A stretch of DNA of 38,232 nt from an uncultured Acetatifactor sp. Lineage in GTDB: Bacteria; Bacillota; Clostridia; Lachnospirales; Lachnospiraceae. Shown here piece after piece: positions 1-6,614 of the stretch; within the stretch, counting starts at the first letter, position 1; each line of letters starts with the position of its first letter. The DNA lies in contig CAJUAP010000033.1 of the NCBI GenBank assembly GCA_910584435.1, positions 1-38,232 on the forward strand, in the 5' to 3' direction. The notes under the pieces were generated by a model. It was not told where the DNA came from. It made no database searches and worked only from the letters and a program-made list of their open reading frames with translations. A program made the translations under genes and the position numbers.

Positions 1-117
1 CCACTTTACCTCACCGCCCCGGAATTTTACTTCCGGGACAGCGATAACCAATCTGCCGATTCTTTTCACGATGCCGTTCTCTGTCTCAACCGCAAATGAA
101 ATGACTTGTTTATCCAT
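1..117 (-). CDS. Partial CDS, unknown protein (N-terminal 39 residues only)
   Basis: An open frame starts with ATG at 117 on the minus strand and runs off the window edge. The visible protein begins MDKQVISFAV and contains a short hydrophobic strand (RLVIAVPEV). A good ribosome binding site (AAAGGGGAT) precedes the ATG. The SymE-like gene ends only 14 bp upstream, so the two are probably co-transcribed. I do not recognise the family. Because the partner encodes an AbrB/SymE-fold protein, this could be a second module component, but that rests on position alone. Confidence 0.5.
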   Translation of the reverse strand, partial: MDKQVISFAVETENGIVKRIGRLVIAVPEVKFRGGEVKW

Positions 118-131
118 AAAACCCATCCCCT

Positions 132-443
132 TTACAATCCATACGCTGTTCTCCGCTCTGCCACATATCTGGCATGGATTTCCTCTTTCTCCTTCTTAAA
201 CCTGGTCTGCAGCTTTTTGGTTTCTGCCTCCATGAAACTTCTCTCCGCATCAAGCATCTCCATTTTCTCCCTATCCAGACTGATTACCAGTTTCCCATCC
301 TCGCACTCAACCTTAATCTGATCCCCAATCTCAAAACCCATTTCATTCAGCCACTGTCCTTTCAGAATGACGGTCGGCGTAGGCTTGTAATTACGTCCGC
401 TCTGTGAGATTACCTTAATATTTCTGACTTTCTTTGATTCCAT
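132..443 (-). CDS. SymE-like (AbrB-fold) small protein with C-terminal coiled coil
   Basis: A 103-residue protein. Residues about 8-55 (KVISQSGRNYKPTPTVILKG, then WLNEMGFEIGDQIKV and KLVIS) match the pattern of the SymE toxin domain, an AbrB/MazE-superfamily swapped-hairpin fold: a hydrophobic strand, the P-x-I-x-LKGxWL turn, GF-x-G-D and a closing VI strand. E. coli SymE is an SOS-induced toxin that affects nucleic acids and is repressed by the antisense RNA SymR. Here the core is followed by about 45 strongly charged residues predicted to be a coiled coil (MEAETKKLQTRFKKEKEE), which E. coli SymE lacks. The RBS is AAGGAGG, 6 nt before the ATG, and a palindrome sits just upstream. Toxin function is not shown; a DNA-binding regulator is equally possible given the fold. 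Confidence 0.7.
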   Translation of the reverse strand: MESKKVRNIKVISQSGRNYKPTPTVILKGQWLNEMGFEIGDQIKVECEDGKLVISLDREKMEMLDAERSFMEAETKKLQTRFKKEKEEIHARYVAERRTAYGL

Positions 444-462
444 AGACTTGCCTCCTTAAACC

Positions 463-478
463 GTAAATGAACATTTAC
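463..478. promoter_or_regulatory. Palindrome upstream of the SymE-like gene, candidate operator
   Basis: GTAAATG-aa-CATTTAC is a perfect inverted repeat with 7-bp arms and a 2-nt spacer. It lies directly upstream of the ribosome binding site of the SymE-like gene. AbrB-fold proteins often bind near their own promoters, so autoregulation is an inference. No convincing -10/-35 pair was found next to it. Confidence 0.4.
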
Positions 479-545
479 TTTGGAAATAATGTACTCGCTG
501 CTCAATCCCAGAAATCAGCCCAATGGCACCACCTCCCCTCAGCGC

Positions 546-579
546 AAAAAAATAACTGCTAATGTTTTTGCATCAGCAG
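546..579 (-). terminator. Rho-independent terminator after the rRNA methyltransferase gene
   Basis: Read on the minus strand, CTGCTGATG and CATTAGCAG pair around a CAAAAA loop (one G-T wobble), followed by TTATTTTTTT. It lies about 30 bp past the methyltransferase stop codon, in the direction of transcription. Confidence 0.75.
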
Positions 580-610
580 CTATCGCTTTAGTTCAGTGTA
601 TTAAATTTGG

Positions 611-2146
611 TTATTGGTTATTTTTACCCTCTTCCTTAATCCTGTAGTAATCATCCATACTCAGGCTCAATTTCACATGGGTATCCGGTTTTGATTTTCG
701 GTTGCTCAAGAGGCACACAGTCTCCACATGCACCGTCTGCCCAAACTGGTCCACACCCCGCACTCGCCGGATTTCATATCCGCCCTCACACAGAATCTTC
801 AAGTCCCTGGCGAGAGTAGCAGAATCACAGCTCACATAGACAATTCTGTCCGGCTTCAGACGCAGCATCACTTCCAGACACGCCCCGTCACATCCCTTCC
901 GGGGCGGATCTACCACAATAACATCCGGCAGCGGCAGCTTTATTTTATTCTTCTCTCCTGTGTCCTGTATGGATTCCTTCAGTACATCCTCCGCCTTCCC
1001 GATATAAAATTCCGCATTTGTAATTCCATTTCTGACTGCATTTTCCCTGGCATCTTCAATCGCCTGGGGTACAACCTCCACACCGCAGACCTTTCCTGCA
1101 CTTCCAGCCAGGAACAGCGAAATTGTACCTATACCGCAATATAAATCCCACACCACCTCATTCCCTGTAAGAGAAGCATATTCCAGAACCAGGCTGTACA
1201 ATTTCTCTGTCTGCACAGGGTTCACCTGATAAAAGGACAATGGCGATATATGAAAGTTAAGCACCTCCCCTGTAAAAGGATATCCCGGCTGCCGCATATC
1301 TCTCACATGAATGGTGTCGGAAATGGTATCCTTTCCCCATAAAGTGTGGATTTCCTTTCCCATAATCACATTTGTCCGATCCGTATTCATACTGACTGAC
1401 ACACTTGCCATCCCTTTTATTTTCGCCAACCCCCTGATCAGTTCATCCTGCCTGGGCAGAAACCTGCTGCCCTTTTCCTTTGCGTTAATCACCAGACATA
1501 CCATGATTTCCCCACTGGTAAAGCCCTTCCGAATCAGCACATGACGTACCAGCCCCCTCCCGGTACCCTCATCATATGCACTGATTCCATTCTTACGCAT
1601 ATACTCCAAAACACAATCCAGCACTGCCTCATTCTCTTCAGCGCCCAGCCAGCAATTTTTATTTGCTATTATATTATGTGTCCTTCCGGCATAGAATCCG
1701 GCAGTCAAATTGCCATCCCTGTCAGTACCTATGGGATATTGCGCCTTATTACGGTATCGATAGGGTTCCTCCATCCCTATGATGGGTTCCATATGAGCAT
1801 CCACATATTCCGGCGCAAATCCGCCTATGCGTATCAGATTGTTTCTTATTTTTCTCTGTTTAAAGGCAAGCTGCTCTTCATAGGCAAGAGCCTGGAGCTG
1901 GCAGCCGCCGCACTGCCTGTCGCAGGAGCATTTGGGTTCCACACGAAAAGGAGAAGGTTCCAACACCTTCTCCAAACGTCCGTAAGCATAATTTTTCATA
2001 CACTTAACAATTCTTGCCTCCACAGTGTCCCCTACAATGGCATCCTTCACAAACACAGCAAATCCGGCTATTTTTCCGATGCCCTCGCCTTCACTGCCCA
2101 TATCCTCTATTTCCACTGTAACGAAGTCATTTTTCCGGAAATCCAT
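611..2146 (-). CDS. rlmCD: 23S rRNA (uracil-5-)-methyltransferase, RlmD/RlmCD (RumA) family
   Basis: A 511-residue SAM-dependent RNA m5U methyltransferase. A TRAM RNA-binding domain occupies about residues 1-60. The 4Fe-4S cysteines follow (CSCDRQCGGC, with the fourth in ANKNCWLG). The Rossmann methyltransferase domain has the SAM loop VVWDLYCGIGTISLFLA, DPPRKGCD, and the catalytic cysteine in VYVSCDSATLARDL near residue 450. In E. coli RlmC and RlmD methylate U747 and U1939 of 23S rRNA; in Bacillus one enzyme (RlmCD) does both, which is the likely role in a Firmicute. Length is slightly above the usual 450-460 because of a C-terminal tail. The ATG has an upstream AGGGG. It is separated from the preceding gene by a tandem-repeat array. 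Confidence 0.92.
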   Translation of the reverse strand: MDFRKNDFVTVEIEDMGSEGEGIGKIAGFAVFVKDAIVGDTVEARIVKCMKNYAYGRLEKVLEPSPFRVEPKCSCDRQCGGCQLQALAYEEQLAFKQRKIRNNLIRIGGFAPEYVDAHMEPIIGMEEPYRYRNKAQYPIGTDRDGNLTAGFYAGRTHNIIANKNCWLGAEENEAVLDCVLEYMRKNGISAYDEGTGRGLVRHVLIRKGFTSGEIMVCLVINAKEKGSRFLPRQDELIRGLAKIKGMASVSVSMNTDRTNVIMGKEIHTLWGKDTISDTIHVRDMRQPGYPFTGEVLNFHISPLSFYQVNPVQTEKLYSLVLEYASLTGNEVVWDLYCGIGTISLFLAGSAGKVCGVEVVPQAIEDARENAVRNGITNAEFYIGKAEDVLKESIQDTGEKNKIKLPLPDVIVVDPPRKGCDGACLEVMLRLKPDRIVYVSCDSATLARDLKILCEGGYEIRRVRGVDQFGQTVHVETVCLLSNRKSKPDTHVKLSLSMDDYYRIKEEGKNNQ

Positions 2147-2197
2147 TTTTTCGTACCCCTGCTTCCTTCCACAGCTTTATATCCAAATGTATTGCAG

Positions 2198-2394
2198 CAA
2201 ATCCAATTGCACCACATTACAAATCCGAATACACCACAATACAAATCCAATTGCACCACAATACAAATCCAAATACACCGCAATGCAAGGCCGTATACAC
2301 CTCAATGCAAGGCCGTATACACCTCAAAGCAAATCCAAATATATTACAACACAAATCCATATACACTTCATGCAAATCCAATGGCACCACAGAT
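2198..2394. repeat. Tandem array, nine imperfect 22-bp units
   Basis: Nine consecutive units begin at 2198, 2220, 2242, 2264, 2286, 2308, 2330, 2352 (21 bp) and 2373. The consensus begins CAAATCCAATTGCACCAC and differs mostly at positions 4-5, 8-11 and 16-22. Units 5 and 6 carry CAAGGCCGTATACACCTCAA and are nearly identical, so expansion continued after the array formed. It fills the 317-bp gap between the flavodiiron gene and the methyltransferase gene. The unit length is close to two turns of B-DNA and is not a multiple of three, so it is not coding. No internal hairpin is obvious. Confidence 0.9.
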
Positions 2395-2463
2395 TAAATC
2401 TAATGCTCTGCCGCTCTCGTCTGTCTCATTTCAATAAACAGCAATCCACTGAGCAGCAATCCA

Positions 2464-3612
2464 CTAAACCAGCTCTTCCGCCAATGCCTCCAATTGCGCT
2501 GTGTTTTCCTGCTTCATAGCCGACAGCAATGTAACCGTATGCTCTGCAAATGTAATCTCCTTACTTTCCTCCAGCATAGCCCTCATGGCCTTAGCAGCCA
2601 TGGGCGCCCAGGAACCGTTTTCAATCAGCCCCACAGTGCGCTTCTGATAATTGTGATCCACCAGGCGCACAATGAAATCATGCATAAAAGGATTGATTCC
2701 GGCATTATAGGTATTACATGCCAATACCAGCTTACTGTACCGGAATGCATCTGCCAGTGCTGCTGCCATATCATCCCTTGCCAGGTCATACGTTGATACT
2801 GCCATTCCTTTTTTGCGCAGCTCCTCTGCCAGATATAAGGCGGCCTGCCTGGTATTCCCATAAATAGAAGCATATGCCACCGTCACGCCGTCACGCTCCG
2901 GCCGGTAAGATGACCAGGTATCATACAAACCAATATAATATTCCAGATTCTCCCTCAGCACAGGCCCATGAAGAGGACAGATCATCCGAATGCCCAAACC
3001 GGCAGCTTTCTTCAGTACATTCTGCACCTGCAGACCATACTTTCCCACAATCCCCATATAATAACGACGCGCTTCCCCCGTCCATTCTTCCTCCACATCC
3101 AATGCGCCAAACTTGCCAAAGCCATCCGCGGAGAAAAGTATCCCATTCTCAGCCTCATAGGTCATCATCACTTCCGGCCAATGTACCATGGGCGCATAGA
3201 CAAACTGCAGCTTATGTGCACCTAACACCAGTTCCCCTCCGTTTGCTGCAATTACCTGCTTCTCCCCCATTTCCAGGGTAAAGAACTGGTTCATCATTTT
3301 AAAGGCAGGGGGCGTGGATACTACCTGTGCCTCCGGATACCTCTCCAGAAACAGCGGAATATTGGCGGAATGATCCGGCTCCATGTGCTGAATCACCAGG
3401 TAATCCGGCTTACGCCCCTGCAGAGCGCCTTCCACATTCTGAAGCCATTGCTCTCCGAACTCTCCGTCCACAGTATCCATCACGGCGGTTTTCTCATCCA
3501 ATATCACATAAGAATTATACGACATTCCATTGGGAACCCGATACTGCCCTTCAAACAAATCAACTTTATGGTCATTAACTCCTACATATAAAATATTATC
3601 TGTAATCTTCAT
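2464..3612 (-). CDS. Flavodiiron protein (A-type flavoprotein, FprA family)
   Basis: A 382-residue soluble protein. The N-terminal metallo-beta-lactamase-like diiron domain shows the HxExDH ligand motif as HMEPDHSAN (H76, E78, D80, H81), with further ligands in MVHWPEV, FSADGFG and CPLHGPV. From about residue 245 a flavodoxin domain begins (VTVAYASIYGNTRQAA), which binds FMN. Flavodiiron proteins reduce O2 to water and/or NO to N2O in anaerobes, taking electrons from rubredoxin or a flavin reductase; the preferred substrate cannot be read from the sequence. The start ATG has an AAGAGGCAGGG ribosome binding site. There is no fused rubredoxin or flavin reductase domain, and no partner redox gene is adjacent. 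It is flanked on both sides by tandem-repeat arrays. Confidence 0.93.
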   Translation of the reverse strand: MKITDNILYVGVNDHKVDLFEGQYRVPNGMSYNSYVILDEKTAVMDTVDGEFGEQWLQNVEGALQGRKPDYLVIQHMEPDHSANIPLFLERYPEAQVVSTPPAFKMMNQFFTLEMGEKQVIAANGGELVLGAHKLQFVYAPMVHWPEVMMTYEAENGILFSADGFGKFGALDVEEEWTGEARRYYMGIVGKYGLQVQNVLKKAAGLGIRMICPLHGPVLRENLEYYIGLYDTWSSYRPERDGVTVAYASIYGNTRQAALYLAEELRKKGMAVSTYDLARDDMAAALADAFRYSKLVLACNTYNAGINPFMHDFIVRLVDHNYQKRTVGLIENGSWAPMAAKAMRAMLEESKEITFAEHTVTLLSAMKQENTAQLEALAEELV

Positions 3613-3628
3613 ACCCTGCCTCTTTTCT

Positions 3629-3712
3629 ATTTCAAATTATCTATTTCAAATTTTTTATACCAAATTTTCCATTCCAAATACTCCAATACAAATATTCCAT
3701 TCCAAATATTCT
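3629..3712. repeat. AT-rich tandem array of about six 14-bp units
   Basis: Units resembling ATTCCAAATATTCC begin near 3629, 3643, 3659, 3671, 3685 and 3699; the second is 16 bp and the third 12 bp. The array is in the upstream (promoter) region of the flavodiiron gene, 17 bp before its start codon. The repeats are degenerate and AT-rich. No separate -10/-35 pair could be told apart from the repeat. Confidence 0.65.
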
Positions 3713-3826
3713 ATCACATGACAATTCCACATTGCACCGGCAAAACGGCGGCAAACGCTTACCTGAATATTACCCTCAGGCATTGCCTGTTTTGAAACAG
3801 AAATACTACAGCAATTTCAAGGCAAA

Positions 3827-3992
3827 CCACAATATATTCACACATCCCCGGCAGCCCGCAAGGCATTTTGTCCGCGTTTCTATCCGGTCATGCCACAATG
3901 CATTCACACATCCCCGGCAGCCCGCAAGACATTTGTCCGCGTTTCTATCCGGTCATGCCACAATGCATTCACACATCCCTGGTGGCCCGCAG
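3827..3992. repeat. Tandem duplication of 65-66 bp that overlaps the 3' end of the yhaM-like gene
   Basis: Copy 1 is 3827-3892, copy 2 is 3893-3957, and a third partial copy starts at 3958 and runs to about 3992. The shared core includes CATTCACACATCCCCGGCAG and GTTTCTATCCGGTCATGCC. Copies 1 and 2 differ at only a few bases. The partial copy includes the TGA stop (3969-3971) and last codons of the yhaM-like gene, so the downstream copies look like duplicated gene-end sequence. With the 14-bp array it accounts for the 356-bp gap; I see no gene there. Confidence 0.85.
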
Positions 3993-4916
3993 GTTCGACT
4001 CAAAGAGCCTGTTATACCCAAACCACCCCTGGTTCTCCTTATTATTTTCCAGAATCTCCTTAAAAGTTTCCAGTTTGGCATCCGTGTCGTCTGCATAATT
4101 TAATGCCAGCGCTTCAATCAACGCCGGAATCTTCGGCGATCCATATTCATATTTCCCATGGTGGGCAAGGATACAATGCTGCACCTGTGCCAGCAGACCA
4201 TGAGGGAAGCCCTGAATTTCCTTTGCCTTCTCCGCTACCATCTGAGATCCCATGACAATATGGCCAAGCAGCTGCCCGTCATCGGTGTAATCATTCTCCG
4301 GGAAAGCCGAAATCTCCCTGGTCTTGCCGATATCATGGCACATCGCGGCAGTCAGCAGCAGATCCCGCTTCAGCACAGGATAATTACTGCAGTAATAATC
4401 GCACAATTTGGCCACACTTAAAGTATGCTCCAATAATCCGCCCACAAAACCATGATGTACCGTTTTCGCTGCGGAAGAATTGCGGAATGCTTTGACAAAA
4501 GCGCTGTCTTTTACAAAAAAAGCCTCCAGCAGATTCTTCAGATAAGGATTTCCAATGCTTTTAATCAGTCCCAATAGTTCCTGATACATTGCATCAATAT
4601 TTTTGGAGCTGACCGGCAGATATTCTTCCGGGTGGTATTCTCCCTCCCGGCACACCCGGATTCTTTTCACACTGACCTGCAAGGTTCCCTGGAAATTATT
4701 CACATCCCCGTATACCTCTATGTAATCCAACGCGGAATAATCACCAATTCCCGGATTGTTCGGTTCCCATACCTTTGCGTCTATGGTGCCCGTCTTGTCC
4801 TGCAGTATAATGTTCTCATAAGGCTTCCCGTTTTTTGTCACTGCTGCCTGCTTATATTTGCACAGATAGATATCAAACACCCTGTCGCCTTCTTTGAATT
4901 CCTTAATATGCTTCAT
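3969..4916 (-). CDS. yhaM: 3'-5' exoribonuclease YhaM family (OB-fold plus HD domain)
   Basis: A 315-residue cytoplasmic protein. Residues about 10-95 form an OB-fold nucleic-acid-binding domain (YKQAAVTKNGKPYENIIL, then GTIDAKVW). An HD phosphohydrolase domain follows with metal-ligand motifs HHGFVGGLLEHT, AAMCHDIGK, GHIVMG and LAHHG. This order and size match B. subtilis YhaM, a 3'-5' exonuclease acting on RNA and DNA ends. The ATG follows the stop of the upstream HtrA-like gene directly (TAA-ATG), and its GGAGAGGGG ribosome binding site lies in the end of that gene, so translation is probably coupled. The last codons and stop lie inside a tandemly duplicated sequence, so the C-terminus (RATRDV) may have been altered by the duplication. 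Confidence 0.9.
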   Translation of the reverse strand: MKHIKEFKEGDRVFDIYLCKYKQAAVTKNGKPYENIILQDKTGTIDAKVWEPNNPGIGDYSALDYIEVYGDVNNFQGTLQVSVKRIRVCREGEYHPEEYLPVSSKNIDAMYQELLGLIKSIGNPYLKNLLEAFFVKDSAFVKAFRNSSAAKTVHHGFVGGLLEHTLSVAKLCDYYCSNYPVLKRDLLLTAAMCHDIGKTREISAFPENDYTDDGQLLGHIVMGSQMVAEKAKEIQGFPHGLLAQVQHCILAHHGKYEYGSPKIPALIEALALNYADDTDAKLETFKEILENNKENQGWFGYNRLFESNLRATRDV

Positions 4917-6251
4917 TTAATTCCCCTCTCCCAGTTCAATATGAAAGCTCATCTCACTATATTCCCCCTGCTGCACCTGGCGCATCACCACTACCTCCAC
5001 CGCATCGTCTGGCACCATCTCCAGCAATGCATTACTGTAAAGCCGGTAAGATGATATCGCCGTATCATTCATTCCCGTTATCACATCCCCCCGCTGGATG
5101 CCTGCCCGCATAGCAGGAGAATCCATGGCAACCTTCTCCACATATGCTCCATAGGGCACACCGAATTGCTGGTGCGCCTCCCGCGGCACATCTCCGCCTG
5201 TGATCCCCATATAAGCCACCGGACTGGCATTGGACATTTTCTGCACCATATTCTGCAAATCAGAAATGCTGTAAGCGGCAATCACATTCGCCATATCGGA
5301 ATCCGTCGGGCTCTTCATGATAACGCCTAACATCTGCCCTTTCAAATTGAAGAGCATACCGCTGGCGTCCCTGCTTCCACAGATATCTGTCTGAAGCTGT
5401 CTGTAATTTCTGTCTGTCATGCACAGCGTACCTGATGACGATGTGATCATACCATACCCCATGGAATTACTTATACCCATAGGACTCCCCAGCGCAACCA
5501 CCGGCGTCCCCACGAGATTCATCCCGTTAGAAGAGCCAAACGGCACCACCGGAAATTCATCTTCGATAAATTCCTCCGGCATATCCATCAAATCCACCGA
5601 CAATACTGCCAGCCCTGTCTCCCGGTCCATCTGCTTCAACTGCGCCTCCACGATAGTACCATTATAAAAAGTCAGCAGCAATTGCTCTGCGGATATAAGA
5701 AAAGAAAAATCTGCCAGGATTAACAACTCTTTGCCGGTATTATAAATAATCACACCTGATGACAGGCTTCTGCTCTCCTGTACGTTCTGAAACCAGTCCA
5801 CATTGGATGTCACTGCAGTGACAGTCACCATATACCGGTTCATCCTGTTTACATATGCGGACAAAGCGCTGTACAGCTCCACATAATTCTCCAGATCCAG
5901 GGTCACTTCGGCAAGAATCTCCTGAATCTGTTCGTCTTCCAGTACGACACCTTCCTGCTCCGGTTCCGGAGACGGGCTTTCCGTAGGAATATTCTCCGCC
6001 AGCATTTCTTCCGGCGACATTTCCTCCTGATCCTCCGGGAACACCACCAGGGGAGGTTCTTCCTCCGGATAAAGCCAGTTATTAAAAACCGGTTCCAATA
6101 TCAGAAAGGTAAAGCAGGCAATCAATCCGAAAATCACCGCCATAGCAGCCGTGATAATCGTTTTCCGGAGCAGCTTCTTCTTGTTCACGGGTTTTACCTT
6201 TATCTTCTCACTCAGGAAATCGCTTTGATCTTTCTGCTCCGAATCAGGCAT
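4917..6251 (-). CDS. Membrane-anchored HtrA/DegP-like protein with PDZ domain, probably catalytically inactive
   Basis: A 444-residue protein: charged cytoplasmic N-terminus, one membrane segment (about 31-52), an acidic proline/glutamate-rich linker (60-105), a trypsin-like fold (about 120-340) and a C-terminal PDZ domain (about 347-440, with AYVEKVAMDSPAMRAGIQRGD). Topology and domain order are those of HtrA/HtrB-type surface proteases. The three catalytic motifs are changed. The usual TNxHV histidine block reads LILADFSFL (177-185). DLAVL reads GLAVL (213-217). GNSGGPL reads RDASGML (294-300), placing alanine at the nucleophile position, although a one-residue shift would use S297. Structural glycines and the NLKGQMLGV strand are kept, as in a pseudoprotease. 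It is in an operon with yhaM and has its own promoter. Confidence 0.85.
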   Translation of the reverse strand: MPDSEQKDQSDFLSEKIKVKPVNKKKLLRKTIITAAMAVIFGLIACFTFLILEPVFNNWLYPEEEPPLVVFPEDQEEMSPEEMLAENIPTESPSPEPEQEGVVLEDEQIQEILAEVTLDLENYVELYSALSAYVNRMNRYMVTVTAVTSNVDWFQNVQESRSLSSGVIIYNTGKELLILADFSFLISAEQLLLTFYNGTIVEAQLKQMDRETGLAVLSVDLMDMPEEFIEDEFPVVPFGSSNGMNLVGTPVVALGSPMGISNSMGYGMITSSSGTLCMTDRNYRQLQTDICGSRDASGMLFNLKGQMLGVIMKSPTDSDMANVIAAYSISDLQNMVQKMSNASPVAYMGITGGDVPREAHQQFGVPYGAYVEKVAMDSPAMRAGIQRGDVITGMNDTAISSYRLYSNALLEMVPDDAVEVVVMRQVQQGEYSEMSFHIELGEGN

Positions 6252-6322
6252 ATGTCCTCCTCTTCAATTGCCGCACAGGGCAACTTATTCCAGTCACGCA
6301 TCCGATTAGTTGCTTTTCTAAA

Positions 6323-6351
6323 AGTATACAAAACTCAGGATAAAAAGTAAA
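6323..6351 (-). promoter_or_regulatory. Sigma-A promoter of the HtrA-like/yhaM operon
   Basis: On the minus strand, TTTACT (6351-6346) and TATACT (6328-6323) are separated by 17 bp. They lie about 70 bp upstream of the HtrA-like ATG. The rest of the 363-bp gap (6252-6614) holds this promoter and the divergent flagellin promoter; I see no gene there. Confidence 0.6.
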
Positions 6352-6470
6352 GAACAATTCGTGCTGCAATTCGTCCCCGGCATAATTGATTATTACTGCT
6401 CACTCCCTCCACTGCAGACCTGCATGCATCGGGCCGCTCCAAAACTTCACTATAATTATTTCTTACTCTA

Positions 6471-6498
6471 TAAAGTTTCATAATATAAAAACCGATAA
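6471..6498 (+). promoter_or_regulatory. Sigma-D (sigma-28) flagellar promoter of the flagellin gene
   Basis: TAAAGTTT (6471-6478), a 12-nt spacer and ACCGATAA (6491-6498) closely match the flagellar sigma consensus TAAAGTTT-N11-GCCGATAA. It lies about 117 bp upstream of the flagellin ATG. This implies late-class flagellar control by sigma-D with anti-sigma FlgM, neither of which is encoded in the window. Confidence 0.85.
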
Positions 6499-6614
6499 AA
6501 CATATATATTATACTAAAATCGCATAGGATTTCAGACAGCTGCACCATACTTCATATCAGTTCAAACAAAAGGCTGAACGATTCATTAATTTCTAGCGCA
6601 GGGAGGCAAAGGAA

